Shown here: in pieces, positions 34,429 through 44,141 of the stretch | How the letters are laid out: each line of letters opens with the position of its first letter | Position numbering within the stretch: position 1 is the first letter of the stretch | DNA from: Owenweeksia sp. TMED14 | Lineage (GTDB): Bacteria > Bacteroidota > Bacteroidia > Flavobacteriales > Schleiferiaceae | Length of the DNA: 64,000 bases | Assembly (NCBI GenBank): GCA_949529985.1 | Contig: CATIRS010000042.1 | Coordinates: 1-64,000, forward strand | Reading direction: 5' to 3' | Made by a program: the position numbers and the translations under genes | Notes under the pieces: model-generated | What the model was told of the DNA's origin: nothing | Seen by the model: only the letters and a program-made list of their open reading frames with translations | The model's database searches: none

Positions 34429-34614
34429 TTATAAAATACTATTCTGATCAATCTGTGAAATAAAGATTTCAGAATCTCTGCGCATTAAAGCTGAGTGGTA
34501 ATTGCATTTATCCATACTTAACACGTATTTATTGAATCTGATATGGTCACTAATAATTATTGATATAACAATTATATAGTCTATTAAAAAAAAATGCGCC
34601 TTTTTATTTTTCAT
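34429..34614 (-). CDS. Possible 61-aa leader peptide or small membrane protein before hflX
   Basis: A 61-codon frame starts 5 nt after an exact -7 box (TACCTTTG on the minus strand, 34620-34627) and ends 8 bp before the hflX start. The N-terminus MKNKKAHFF and a hydrophobic stretch of about residues 8-22 (FFLIDYIIVISIIIS) look like a membrane insertion signal; the rest is Ile/Ser/Asn-rich and matches no family. The promoter position is the same as at several well-supported genes here, which is the only reason to list it. It may be merely the hflX 5' leader. Confidence 0.3.
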   Translation of the reverse strand: MKNKKAHFFLIDYIIVISIIISDHIRFNKYVLSMDKCNYHSALMRRDSEIFISQIDQNSIL

Positions 34615-34619
34615 TTCGT

Positions 34620-34656
34620 CAAAGGTAGCCCAATTTAAAAATGGGCCTCACCTTTG
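34620..34656. promoter_or_regulatory. Overlapping divergent promoters of hflX and maeB
   Basis: The minus strand carries TACCTTTG (34620-34627, exact) and the plus strand carries CACCTTTG (34649-34656, first base off consensus). Together they make an outer dyad CAAAGGT/ACCTTTG, with an inner dyad GCCCA/TGGGC between. Each -7 box would fall in the -33 region of the other, so the promoters should compete. maeB starts 21 nt after its box. Confidence 0.5.
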
Positions 34657-34677
34657 TAATTAGTAATTAATAAAGTT

Positions 34678-36963
34678 ATGTCTAAGAAAAGTTCGCTTAT
34701 CAGGAAAAAAGATATACTAGATTATCATGAAGGTCAACGTCCAGGTAAAATTGAGGTCGTTCCAACTAAGCCCTCTAATTCTCAACGTGATTTAAGTATA
34801 GCTTATTCCCCCGGGGTAGCTGAGCCTTGTTTGAAAATTGCAGAAAATGCGGATGATGCTTATAGATACACTGCCAAAGGGAATCTCGTCGCTGTAATTT
34901 CAAACGGTACTGCCGTTTTAGGACTTGGAAATATTGGGCCATTGGCATCAAAGCCTGTGATGGAAGGAAAAGGTGTTCTCTTTAAAATATTTGCTGATAT
35001 TGATGTCTTCGATCTAGAATTAGACACAACAGATACTGATAAATTTATCGAAACTGTTAAAATTCTTTCTCCAACATTTGGGGGTATTAATTTAGAGGAC
35101 ATATCTGCTCCAGAGTGTTTTGAAATAGAAAAGCGGTTGCGTGAGGAATTGAATATTCCTATTATGCATGATGACCAGCATGGTACGGCAATAATAACAG
35201 GAGCTGCTCTGTTAAATGCTATTGAGATCGTAGGCAAGGATATAAATAATATTAAAGTTGTCTTTAACGGTGCAGGAGCTAGTGCGATTTCATGCGCCTC
35301 GTTGTATTTAGCCTTAGGTGTTCTTCAGGAGAATATGTTTATGTGTGATTCTAAAGGTGTAATTCATGCCAATAGAGAGGGACTCACTCATGAAAAATTA
35401 AAGTTTGCAAGAAAAACTGAGCTTAGAAATCTCGATGAGGCTCTGAGAAATGCTGATGTTTTTGTTGGCTTATCTAAAGGAAATGTTTTATCTCCTGAGA
35501 TGATTAAGAGTATGGCAAAAGATGCTATTGTTTTTGCTCTTGCTAATCCCGATCCTGAAATATCCTATCAACTGGCGAAGTCGGCGCGTGAGGATATTAT
35601 AATGGCCACAGGCAGGAGTGATAATCCAAATCAAGTGAATAATGTTCTTGGATTCCCCTATATTTTTCGTGGGGCATTGGATGTTCGCGCTACTCAAATA
35701 AATGAGGAAATGAAGTTAGCTGCAGTTTATTCAATTGCTCAATTAGCGAAAGAACCAGTTCCTGAAATAGTCAATCTTGCATATGGAAGTCGAAATTTAA
35801 CTTTTGGATCGGATTATATTATTCCAAAACCTTTTGATCCAAGACTTATTTATACAGTGGCTCCTGCCGTTGCTAGGGCAGCAATGGATTCAGGTGTTGC
35901 AAAGAGCTCTATTTCAAACTGGGATGCATATGAAGAGGATCTTAAGAATAGATTAGGTCATGATGATAAGTTCATTCGATTGGCTATGGAAAAAGCTCAA
36001 TCAAGCCCTAAACGAGTTGTTTTTAATGAGGCTGCAAATTATAAAATTCTCAAAGCGGCTCAAATAGTTAGAGACGAGGGTATAGCTATTCCTGTTCTAC
36101 TCGGAAATACGAAGAAAATAGAGGCACTGAATGACGAGTATTCATTAGGGCTTGAAGAACTTGAGATTATTGATACTAAGTCAGTGGATGTTCCACGATT
36201 AGAGGAATATATTGAATCATACTATAAGTCTCGACAGCGTAAGGGCGTTGGTTATAATGAGGCGCGCAGACTTTTGTTAAATCGAGATTACTACGGACCT
36301 ATGATGGTAAAAATGGGTGACGCAGATGCTTATATCACAGGCGCAATGGTCAAGTATCCACGTGCGGTGAAACCTGTTATTGAAATCCTTGGACCTAAAG
36401 ACAACACTAGAACTGTTGCAGGCGTTTATGTGATGTTAACTAAGAAGGGTCCCAAGTTTTTTACTGATACGACTATGAATCAGGATCCTAGCGCCGAAAG
36501 AATTGCTCAGATTGCTTGTGAAACTGCAGAGCTTGTCCGGAAAATGAATATTGAACCGAGGATTGCTCTTCTTAGTTATTCAAATTTTGGCTCATCTACA
36601 GGCAAGACGGCTATAAAGATGCGTGATGCGATAAGCTTGATACGTAAATCTGATCCAAGTTTAATTGTTGATGGAGAAATGCAAGCAAATTTTGCCGTTG
36701 ATAATAAACTTTTAAAGGAGCAGTTTCCTTTTAGCGATCTCGTTGGGAAAGGAGCAAATATTTTTGTTTTTCCAGGATTAAGCTCTGCTAATATCTCATA
36801 TAAATTGTTACAATCTATGGGTGGGGTAGAAGCGGTAGGCCCTTTACTAGTTGGATTACGCTATCCTGCTCATGTTCTTCAGTTGGGATCTAGCGTCCGT
36901 GAAATCGTTAATACGGTGGCAATGGCAGTAATTGATGCCCAGTCGAGAGAGGGTATTGAATAA
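34678..36963 (+). CDS. maeB: NADP-dependent malic enzyme with C-terminal phosphotransacetylase-like domain
   Basis: 761-aa MaeB-type enzyme that oxidatively decarboxylates malate to pyruvate, giving NADPH. The malic enzyme part (to about 430) has SIAYSPGVAEPCLKI, GNIGPLASKPVMEGKGVLFK, the metal-binding EDI...P-x-CFEIE and HDDQHGTA, and the NAD(P) Rossmann loop FNGAGASAISCA. The C-terminal part (about 440-761) resembles phosphate acetyltransferase (KRVVFNEAAN, MVKMGDADAYITGA, NFGSSTGKTA); in MaeB it lacks independent activity and mediates acetyl-CoA regulation. Both domains appear complete. Transcription probably starts from the divergent promoter at 34620-34656. Confidence 0.95.
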   Translation: MSKKSSLIRKKDILDYHEGQRPGKIEVVPTKPSNSQRDLSIAYSPGVAEPCLKIAENADDAYRYTAKGNLVAVISNGTAVLGLGNIGPLASKPVMEGKGVLFKIFADIDVFDLELDTTDTDKFIETVKILSPTFGGINLEDISAPECFEIEKRLREELNIPIMHDDQHGTAIITGAALLNAIEIVGKDINNIKVVFNGAGASAISCASLYLALGVLQENMFMCDSKGVIHANREGLTHEKLKFARKTELRNLDEALRNADVFVGLSKGNVLSPEMIKSMAKDAIVFALANPDPEISYQLAKSAREDIIMATGRSDNPNQVNNVLGFPYIFRGALDVRATQINEEMKLAAVYSIAQLAKEPVPEIVNLAYGSRNLTFGSDYIIPKPFDPRLIYTVAPAVARAAMDSGVAKSSISNWDAYEEDLKNRLGHDDKFIRLAMEKAQSSPKRVVFNEAANYKILKAAQIVRDEGIAIPVLLGNTKKIEALNDEYSLGLEELEIIDTKSVDVPRLEEYIESYYKSRQRKGVGYNEARRLLLNRDYYGPMMVKMGDADAYITGAMVKYPRAVKPVIEILGPKDNTRTVAGVYVMLTKKGPKFFTDTTMNQDPSAERIAQIACETAELVRKMNIEPRIALLSYSNFGSSTGKTAIKMRDAISLIRKSDPSLIVDGEMQANFAVDNKLLKEQFPFSDLVGKGANIFVFPGLSSANISYKLLQSMGGVEAVGPLLVGLRYPAHVLQLGSSVREIVNTVAMAVIDAQSREGIE

Positions 36964-36977
36964 TTAACTTACATAAA

Positions 36978-37823
36978 ATGAAATTTTTTTTATTTCTTGC
37001 TTTTATATCTCTATCCGCCAAAAGTGTAAGTGGAATTGTGACTGATGTGGAAACTGGCAAAACGATTTTCTCTGTGTCAGCTAAGGAGAAAAATGGAAAA
37101 ACGGCTTCGGTAAGTAACCTTGACGGTATCTACTCAATTAAAAGTAAGAATGAGTCTGTTTTGGTATTCTCTTCTCTAGGTAAGACATCTCAGGAGTTGA
37201 TTTCAGTTGGAAGTATGTTAAATTTTTCTTTGAAAAAATCTTTCCTTAGGTCTATCAATTATAGTGATTCTCGGAAAAAAAGTAAGGTTAAAAATAAAGG
37301 TGGATATACTCAAGATAATTACGAATTCATGCATGGTTTAGGTTATGATTATTCAATAGGGGTTCCTCGTAGTTTATCCGGTGCTATATTCACAGGAAAT
37401 GGATTAAACTATGTGCCGCGATTCATTGCGCCGATCAATTCAGATCTATCGTTTGGAATTAGTTTGCCTATGGGTCTATCCTTTACTAGTTCATCGGGGG
37501 GTGGACGACCTTTAGGAGTGAATTATGCAGTTTCTCTTGACATTCATTCTGGCTTTTTAAGTAGCCAATTATCAGGAAATCGATTTGGAGCTTTCTTTGG
37601 ATTGGGATTAGGCAGCTATGATCTTTATTCTGCTTATAATGATGGTACTAGAACAACCATATATCGAGATCCTAATTATGGTCCTTATGCTCATTTTGGA
37701 CTTCGAATTCCTTATTACGGTCAAGATGTGACACTAGCCGTATGCAATTGGAGAGGCGTCAACGTTAGCAATGGGAAAACACAAGTTTTTTCTTTTAAAA
37801 TTATTTATGAATTTATTAGATGA
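36978..37823 (+). CDS. Outer-membrane beta-barrel protein with carboxypeptidase-regulatory-like domain
   Basis: 281 aa. A short signal peptide (MKFFLFLAFISLSAKSVSG) is followed by a carboxypeptidase-regulatory-like beta-sandwich (about 18-75: GIVTDVETGKTIFSVSAKEKNGKTASVSNLDGIYSI), a basic linker (SDSRKKSKVKNK) and a Gly/aromatic-rich region with alternating hydrophobic strands to the end (FGISLPMGLSF, FGAFFGLGLGSY, FGLRIPYYG), which looks like a small barrel. No TonB plug is present. Function unknown. It starts 14 bp after maeB and overlaps the convergent YqeY gene by 8 bp. Confidence 0.7.
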   Translation: MKFFLFLAFISLSAKSVSGIVTDVETGKTIFSVSAKEKNGKTASVSNLDGIYSIKSKNESVLVFSSLGKTSQELISVGSMLNFSLKKSFLRSINYSDSRKKSKVKNKGGYTQDNYEFMHGLGYDYSIGVPRSLSGAIFTGNGLNYVPRFIAPINSDLSFGISLPMGLSFTSSSGGGRPLGVNYAVSLDIHSGFLSSQLSGNRFGAFFGLGLGSYDLYSAYNDGTRTTIYRDPNYGPYAHFGLRIPYYGQDVTLAVCNWRGVNVSNGKTQVFSFKIIYEFIR

Positions 37824-38280
37824 GCAATTTTTTTAAAGTTGCAGCAATAATTTTCCCTTCCGCTTTTCCGGCTAATAGATTAATTGAATGAGCCATGACT
37901 TTTCCAAAGTTTTGAATACCAGAAACATTAAGGTCAGTAATTATTTCTTTTAATATTTTCTCAAGCTCAATACCCTCAATCATGGGTGGTAAATATCTTG
38001 AAATAATTTCTAATTGCTCTTTTTCTATAATAGCGAGGTCCTCACGGTTCTGACTTTTAAATATTTCAAGGCTTTCATTTCGCTGTTTTTTTAGGCGCTG
38101 CAAAACAGAAATCTCTTGAATATGAGTAAATTCCCCCGTTTGACCGGGTAATGCTTTTTCTATCTTTAATGCAGTTATGATCGACCGAATTGAATCTAAC
38201 TTTATTTGAGACCTGGAACGCATGGCTTCTTTTAGGTCATTACTGAGCTTTTCTTCTAAGTTGTTAATCGACATTGTCAT
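37816..38280 (-). CDS. GatB/YqeY domain protein
   Basis: 154-aa stand-alone YqeY-type protein; the domain is shared with the tail of GatB, where it binds tRNA, but the role of free YqeY is unsettled. Recognised by LDSIRSIITALKIEKA, NESLEIFKSQNREDLAIIEKEQLEIISRYLPPM and GKVMAHSINLLAGKAEGKI. Start is Met1 at 38280 or Met3 at 38274; either way the gene overlaps the end of ftsZ, so it is the last translated member of the dcw cluster. Such coupling of yqeY to ftsZ is seen in other Bacteroidetes. Confidence 0.9.
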   Translation of the reverse strand: MTMSINNLEEKLSNDLKEAMRSRSQIKLDSIRSIITALKIEKALPGQTGEFTHIQEISVLQRLKKQRNESLEIFKSQNREDLAIIEKEQLEIISRYLPPMIEGIELEKILKEIITDLNVSGIQNFGKVMAHSINLLAGKAEGKIIAATLKKLLI

Positions 38281-40624
38281 GTAGGAATGAATTGTGAGAG
38301 AGGAATTCTATATCCTCATCTTGACCACTTAGTCCAAGATTGCTTTTTTTCTTTTCTTGAGAATAAGGTGCCTTCCCCTCAGGTAAGTCAAGACCATTTC
38401 TCTCAAAGCTTGGGGTCTGCCATTCCTCTTCATTTACTGCAACAAGCTTTATGTTTTTTCCAAATTGATGATTGAAATTTTGCAGATAAGCTCTTCTTTG
38501 ATTAGCTATGCGTTGCATACTTTCATTGATGCTGTCCTGATCAGGATCTACTGGAAATAGAGAACTATCATCCAATGGCTCCACACTTCTGATTGTCAAT
38601 GATATATCTGAAGAATCTTCATGGTTGTTCTTCTTATTTAGGTTTTGATCTTCATTGTCCCCATGCTTTTCTGATTCTTGGATATTTTCTGAGGTATTAT
38701 ATTTATTCGACTCTTCTTCTGAAACGTTATCAGAATCAATTTTTTTATCTTTTTTTATTATCTGTCGAGATATTAAATTTGAATCTACTTTCTCTCTAGA
38801 TTCATCTAGTTCGTTCTCTAAGGCTCTTAAGTCCTCCAAAGAAAACTCATCAATGATTCGCCTTTTTTTCTCTGGTTCATCTTGGCTTAGAGCGTCTTTT
38901 TTAATTTGACCATTAATTCTGCTCTTATTTTTCTCTTCATCTAAAAAATGACTGTCTCCTGTATTAGAAATAGTTTGTTCGTTAGTCTCAATATCTTCTT
39001 TGATCTGATTATTTAAATCATAATTGACTTTATTTTCAACATCGTCATCTTCAACTTGATTTATCTCCGGAATTTGCTCATCTTCTGGAGCATCCATGCT
39101 AAAGGCATCAAAAACTCTAGGTGTTGATTCTTGAGCCACCAATGGTTTGTCAAAAACAGTATCATCAACTAAATAATCAAAGTTTAAATTATCTTCTGAA
39201 AGATCAAAACTCGCAATCGATGATAATGTATGATCATTTTCGTCATTATTTAATTGAACTTCCTTGTCTATTATATCTTTTGATTCTGAGTCAACTTCAA
39301 TTGGTGGTTCATTATTATCAAACCTAACTTCAATTTTATCTTCATTCTCATCTAAGTGATGGACAATATGCTCTTCATCTACTTCGTTTTTTGACAATTC
39401 TCCATTTATGGGGTTTTCAGAAACTTCATTTTTTAATACTTCTTGGTTATTTAAAACACTTTCGACCTCAGAATTATATTCACTCTCTCCGGAGCTGAAT
39501 AGATTAAATTGAGTTGACCTATCTTCCTTGCTAATTGTATCATTTTCTATATTGATGGAGGTGTTTGAATTGTGGGGGCTACCATCAAGGTCATGGATAA
39601 TCACTTCTTGCTCAATAGGCTTTATTAAACCAACAGGGTTTGACGCATTAAACCCTGTAGCAATTATTGTAACCTGAACTGCATCTTCTAGCTTTTCATC
39701 TTCGCCGATCCCCATTATTATATCAACTTGTTTACCTGCTTGGCTCTGGATATAGTCATTTATTTCACCGATTTCATCAAATGTAATTTCATGTTCTCGA
39801 TTACCAGAAACTATTAATAAGAGTACATGGAGCGCTCCTTGTATGTGATTATCATTTAATAAAGGAGAATCTAGAGCTCCTTGAACAGCATTAATCGCGC
39901 GATTAGAACCTTTGGCTTTAGACGAACCCATTATGGCTGTCCCAGAGTCTTTTAATACCGTTCTCGCGTCTCTTAGGTCGATGTTGACATTATAATGATG
40001 TGTTATCACCTCTGCGATGCCTTTTGCAGCTGTGGCTAAAACCTCATCTGCTTTATTAAAGCCTGTTTTGAAGCCTAGATTACCATAGACTTCACGTAGC
40101 TTATTGTTATTAATCACAATTATGGAATCAACATGATCCTTTAATTTCTCTATTCCTACTTCAGCTTGTCTCAAGCGAAGACCGCCTTCAAAATGAAAGG
40201 GAGCTGTAACTATTCCTATTGTTAGAATGCCCATTTCTTGAGCAGCCTTTGCTATAATAGGAGCAGCACCTGTCCCTGTTCCACCGCCCATTCCAGCTGT
40301 GATAAACACCATTTTCGTACTTGCCCCTAAAACAGATTGAATAGCACTGTAACTCTCTATAGCCGCTTTCTCACCAACCTCTGGATTAGCTCCTGCTCCA
40401 AGACCTTCAGTTAAATTCACTCCAAGCTGCACTTTGTTTTCAACTGTACTAAATTCCAACGCTTGTACATCAGTATTACAGATAATGAAATCAACCCCTC
40501 GAATGCCTTGAGATTTCATGTAGTTTACTGCGTTGGAGCCTCCTCCCCCAACGCCAATGACTTTAATTACAGACGATCTATGTTTCGGCATGTCAAAATC
40601 TAATATATTATTTTCTTCCATCAT
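38264..40624 (-). CDS. ftsZ: Cell division protein FtsZ with very long acidic linker
   Basis: Tubulin-like GTPase that forms the division ring. The globular part ends near residue 325 and is complete: VIGVGGGGSNAV, the G-box AGMGGGTGTGAAP (110-122), and the T7 loop NIDLRDARTVL with the catalytic Asp pair (216 and 219). It is 786 aa, against 383 in E. coli: the remaining 460 residues are a low-complexity, Asp/Glu/Asn/Ser-rich linker (about 326-760), followed by a short terminal segment ending NSFLHDNVD, which probably serves as the partner-binding peptide. The frame is unbroken. Starts with two ATG codons 8 bp after the ftsA stop; the second may be used. Confidence 0.96.
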   Translation of the reverse strand: MMEENNILDFDMPKHRSSVIKVIGVGGGGSNAVNYMKSQGIRGVDFIICNTDVQALEFSTVENKVQLGVNLTEGLGAGANPEVGEKAAIESYSAIQSVLGASTKMVFITAGMGGGTGTGAAPIIAKAAQEMGILTIGIVTAPFHFEGGLRLRQAEVGIEKLKDHVDSIIVINNNKLREVYGNLGFKTGFNKADEVLATAAKGIAEVITHHYNVNIDLRDARTVLKDSGTAIMGSSKAKGSNRAINAVQGALDSPLLNDNHIQGALHVLLLIVSGNREHEITFDEIGEINDYIQSQAGKQVDIIMGIGEDEKLEDAVQVTIIATGFNASNPVGLIKPIEQEVIIHDLDGSPHNSNTSINIENDTISKEDRSTQFNLFSSGESEYNSEVESVLNNQEVLKNEVSENPINGELSKNEVDEEHIVHHLDENEDKIEVRFDNNEPPIEVDSESKDIIDKEVQLNNDENDHTLSSIASFDLSEDNLNFDYLVDDTVFDKPLVAQESTPRVFDAFSMDAPEDEQIPEINQVEDDDVENKVNYDLNNQIKEDIETNEQTISNTGDSHFLDEEKNKSRINGQIKKDALSQDEPEKKRRIIDEFSLEDLRALENELDESREKVDSNLISRQIIKKDKKIDSDNVSEEESNKYNTSENIQESEKHGDNEDQNLNKKNNHEDSSDISLTIRSVEPLDDSSLFPVDPDQDSINESMQRIANQRRAYLQNFNHQFGKNIKLVAVNEEEWQTPSFERNGLDLPEGKAPYSQEKKKSNLGLSGQDEDIEFLSHNSFLHDNVD

Positions 40625-40632
40625 ATGTTAAA

Positions 40633-42066
40633 TCAATCGTCAATTAGGTCAATGAACTTATCGACCCATCTCTTAAACCAGTCTGTTTGTTTTGGAGTTC
40701 GTGCAACAGGATCAAAATCCTGTTGGGTTTCTATTTTTACGTATTCTAAATCTTCTTCTTGAATTAAGTTTTCATTTGCATTTTGAGTCTTAGTGTTGTC
40801 TCGTTGAATATCTGATTCATCAATTATACTTTTATTTTGGAGAGTTGTTGAATTTTCATCTTCAATGTTCTCTAGCGGATTTACAAAGTCAGCTTCCTTT
40901 TTGCTAGATAAACCTTGCATTAATAATCCAACAGCAGTAGAGTAAATTGGAGAATTTAGAGTGACTTTAACAGACTCTTTTGATGCTAAGTGCTCGTTAG
41001 GATAGCCAATTCTGGTATCCATACCTGTTAGATATTCAACTAATTGCTTAATATGCTTAAGCTGGCTTCCTCCACCCGTAATTACAACTCCTGCAATGAG
41101 TTTTTTTGAGGTCTGATCGTGTCCATAATTTTTAATCTCAGTAAAAACAGCATTTATTATTTCTGTGCAACGAGCATGAATAATACGACTTAGGTTTTTT
41201 AAGCTGATTTCCTTGGGGTCTCTTCCTCGGAGTCCAGGAATTGAAACAATTTCAGTTTCTTTATTTTCCCCTGGCCATGCGGATCCAAATTTTATTTTCA
41301 ATAATTCAGCTTGTTTTTCAATTATGCTACAGCCTTCTTTTATGTCATTTGTTATGATGTTTCCACCATGAGGAACAACGGCAGTGTGACGTATTATTCC
41401 ATCTTTAAAAATTGCTACATCCGTTGTTCCACCTCCAATATCAACTAAAACAACTCCTGCTTCTTTTTCTTCTTGGCTTAAAACAGCATCTGCGCTGGCG
41501 AGGGGTTCAAGATTCACAGTGTGAAGCTCTAAATTTGAGCTCTTCACACATCGTGCTATATTTCGAATACTAGTAATTTGTCCAACGACAATATGAAACG
41601 TTGCTTCTAGTCTGCCACCAAACATCCCTCGTGGCTCTTTGATTTCACCTTGTCCATCGACTTTATATTCTTGCGGAAGGACGTGAATTATTTCTTCACC
41701 TGGCATCATTACTAACTTGTGCACATTATCTGTTAGCCGATCCAAGTCAGAATCATTAATTACTGATTCAGCGTCTTCACGAGTGATATAGTCACTATGT
41801 TGTAAACTTCTGATGTGCTGACCGGCTATGCCTACCGCTACAGAGTTTATTTTAAGCTCTGAATTTACTTCTGCAGCTATTATCGCTTTTTGAATTGAGT
41901 CTATGGTTTGGGTAATATTCACTACAACACCTCTTTGAACACCAAGGCTTGGAGAAGACCCAAGACCTATTACTTCAATTTTACCTAAGTCATTTTGTCT
42001 TCCGATCAGTGCTACTATTTTCGTAGTTCCAATATCAAGTCCAACTGCGATTTTATTATTTTCCAT
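40633..42066 (-). CDS. ftsA: Cell division protein FtsA
   Basis: 477-aa actin-like protein that tethers FtsZ to the membrane. N-terminal ATPase text is VGLDIGTTKIVALIG, with the SHS2 (1C) insert and later VLVDIGGGTTDVAIFKDG and VVITGGGSQLKHI nucleotide-binding segments. After an Asn/Glu-rich linker, the C-terminus ends TDWFKRWVDKFIDLID, a typical amphipathic membrane-targeting helix. It lies between ftsQ (3-bp gap) and ftsZ (8-bp gap) in the usual order. Confidence 0.96.
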   Translation of the reverse strand: MENNKIAVGLDIGTTKIVALIGRQNDLGKIEVIGLGSSPSLGVQRGVVVNITQTIDSIQKAIIAAEVNSELKINSVAVGIAGQHIRSLQHSDYITREDAESVINDSDLDRLTDNVHKLVMMPGEEIIHVLPQEYKVDGQGEIKEPRGMFGGRLEATFHIVVGQITSIRNIARCVKSSNLELHTVNLEPLASADAVLSQEEKEAGVVLVDIGGGTTDVAIFKDGIIRHTAVVPHGGNIITNDIKEGCSIIEKQAELLKIKFGSAWPGENKETEIVSIPGLRGRDPKEISLKNLSRIIHARCTEIINAVFTEIKNYGHDQTSKKLIAGVVITGGGSQLKHIKQLVEYLTGMDTRIGYPNEHLASKESVKVTLNSPIYSTAVGLLMQGLSSKKEADFVNPLENIEDENSTTLQNKSIIDESDIQRDNTKTQNANENLIQEEDLEYVKIETQQDFDPVARTPKQTDWFKRWVDKFIDLIDD

Positions 42067-42069
42067 TAC

Positions 42070-42807
42070 TTAATTATTGAGTTTGTAAACGACTTGCGAT
42101 TTATAGCGCAGATCTAATTCTGATAATTTTTCTAGTTTATCTTTTTGAAGTAAATGAGCATAAAGAGATTGCGCTTTATGTGCTTTTAAATTAAACAGAT
42201 TAGGATCACCCCATTTTATAAAATGATCGTGCCATTTGGGATATACTGTATATGAGCCATTACTTTCCTTATTTATCGAAGAAATTCCATTTGGAAAAGC
42301 GGAATGCTTGGATGCTTTTTCGATGAAACTTAAAGCTTTTATTCTTGAAATAGAATCATGAAAGCCAGTTAAAAGAGGAAGTTGGTCAGAGGCGTGATTA
42401 GAAAGAGGAAATTTTTGTCCATTCTTATCGATATAGCTCATTATTTTTTTATTTATCATTCTTGCCTTTGCTGACTTTTGAAAAAGATTTATCTGGAGTA
42501 TTCCTTCCCAGGTTGAAAATACTTCGGCATCGCGTAAAAGCTGATGTTGACGTAATGTTTCTTCTAACAATGCAATGTTGATTTCTTGTTGAGGTATTGT
42601 ATCCCTATGAATGTTAAATGAATTGAGGATTTCGTTAAAGTCTGATTTGATTATAAATTTTTGATTACTAGGTTGTTGTATGTCTATTTCAAATGATATT
42701 ATAGGTCTTTTTTCGTGCATTTTATTACTCTCACTAATAATCCAGATCATCCCGAAGGAGACAATGAACCAAGTGAGTGTTGTTACAATTAGCTTATATG
42801 TTTTCAT
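42070..42807 (-). CDS. ftsQ: Cell division protein FtsQ/DivIB
   Basis: 245-aa bitopic protein, a scaffold for the FtsB/FtsL/FtsW/FtsI divisome subcomplex. One N-terminal TM helix (about 4-26, KLIVTTLTWFIVSFGMIWII) is followed by a POTRA-like region (about 40-115) and a beta domain with MSYIDKNGQKFPLS and LPLLTG, the best-conserved FtsQ text. The sequence is poorly conserved, as usual in this phylum; position between murC (4-bp overlap) and ftsA supports the call. Confidence 0.9.
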   Translation of the reverse strand: MKTYKLIVTTLTWFIVSFGMIWIISESNKMHEKRPIISFEIDIQQPSNQKFIIKSDFNEILNSFNIHRDTIPQQEINIALLEETLRQHQLLRDAEVFSTWEGILQINLFQKSAKARMINKKIMSYIDKNGQKFPLSNHASDQLPLLTGFHDSISRIKALSFIEKASKHSAFPNGISSINKESNGSYTVYPKWHDHFIKWGDPNLFNLKAHKAQSLYAHLLQKDKLEKLSELDLRYKSQVVYKLNN

Positions 42808-44141
42808 TTCTCTAACTTTTTTAAAGAACTAATTATCTCCGGAACGAGGGAATTTATATCTCCTGCACCGGCGGTAACTCGAATATGATCAGTTTTGGAA
42901 GATATCCAATGGGCTGCTGTAGAGAATGATAATAAGTGCGAACCAGGAATTAAGTCAACGAGAGTTTCTGAATCTACTCCTGGAATTGGATTTTCTCGGG
43001 CTGGATAAATAGGTAAAATTCCTAATGAGTCAATTTCTGAAAGCACCTCCTTAAATTCTCCAAGAAAATCTCTTGTTCTAGAGTATAAATGCGGCTGAAA
43101 AACCATTGCTATCTCCTTACTCGGATATATTGTTTGTATCGCATTTATTAATTTCTTTAAAGCAGTTGGGTGATGAGCGTAGTCATCGATATAGACTAGA
43201 TCTGTTTTTGTTATATATATTTCAAATCGGCGTTTAACACCTTTAAAAGTTTCAATCCCCTCGATTATTTTTTTAGCTGAAACACCAACATGATTGGCAA
43301 TTGTTGCTGCTGCTACTGCATTCTCAATATTATGATTTCCAGGCATTCCAGCATTAATTCGAGGGTATTTAATTCCATTTAATATTAGATCAAAATATTG
43401 ATTGATCCCATTGGAAACGATATTTTCAGCTCCAAATTCTTTATTTCCAAATCCGTAATTTTTACCCTTAATTTCTCTTATACTACTATGGGTATAGCAG
43501 GTGCCACATTTTTTTGCGAACTCACTAAAAGTGTTTTGTAATTCATTTTTAGTTTTGTAATAATCTAAGTGATCGGGATCAGTAGATGTAATTACTCCTG
43601 CACTTGGTTTTAGGCTTAGGAATGACCTGTCGTATTCATCTGCTTCAACTATTGTTATTTCTCCGGTCCCATGAAGATAGTTGCTCTTGAAATTGGCACT
43701 AACCCCTCCAAAAAAAGCTTGTACTGGCATTCCTGAATTGCTCAATATCCAAGCTAATAGACATGAGGTTGTTGTTTTACCATGAGTTCCTGCCACTGCG
43801 AGGCAAATGCCTTTATTTGCTATGTTTCCTAATAACTCTGACCTTTTTACAATTTGTAATTTTTTGTGAATCGCATAAAGTATTTGAGGATGCTTTAATG
43901 AAATGGCTGGTGTGTAAACAACTAAAGTATCATCGTTAAGATATACATCATTTTTTTGATTATTATATCGAATATTAACTCCTTCGTTCTCTAATGACTT
44001 AGTTATCTCGCTTTGGGTTTTATCATAACCGCTTACTTTAATGTTTTTCTTAAGAGCCCATCTTGCTAATGCAGACATACCTATCCCGCCGATTCCAATG
44101 AAGTCTATTGAAGTAATGCTTACTTTTTCCATGACCAGCAT
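42804..44141 (-). CDS. murC: UDP-N-acetylmuramate--L-alanine ligase
   Basis: 445-aa Mur ligase adding L-Ala to UDP-MurNAc, the first stem-peptide step in the cytoplasm. Seen are the Rossmann start IDFIGIGGIGMSALA, ATP loop AGTHGKTTTSC, EADEYDRSFL, the GNHNIENAVAA domain boundary, and the C-domain DDYAHHPTAL. Met4 (44132) gives the more usual MEKV start; the upstream ATG lies in an overlap with murG of 22 bp. Overlaps ftsQ by 4 bp. Confidence 0.96.
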   Translation of the reverse strand: MLVMEKVSITSIDFIGIGGIGMSALARWALKKNIKVSGYDKTQSEITKSLENEGVNIRYNNQKNDVYLNDDTLVVYTPAISLKHPQILYAIHKKLQIVKRSELLGNIANKGICLAVAGTHGKTTTSCLLAWILSNSGMPVQAFFGGVSANFKSNYLHGTGEITIVEADEYDRSFLSLKPSAGVITSTDPDHLDYYKTKNELQNTFSEFAKKCGTCYTHSSIREIKGKNYGFGNKEFGAENIVSNGINQYFDLILNGIKYPRINAGMPGNHNIENAVAAATIANHVGVSAKKIIEGIETFKGVKRRFEIYITKTDLVYIDDYAHHPTALKKLINAIQTIYPSKEIAMVFQPHLYSRTRDFLGEFKEVLSEIDSLGILPIYPARENPIPGVDSETLVDLIPGSHLLSFSTAAHWISSKTDHIRVTAGAGDINSLVPEIISSLKKLEK

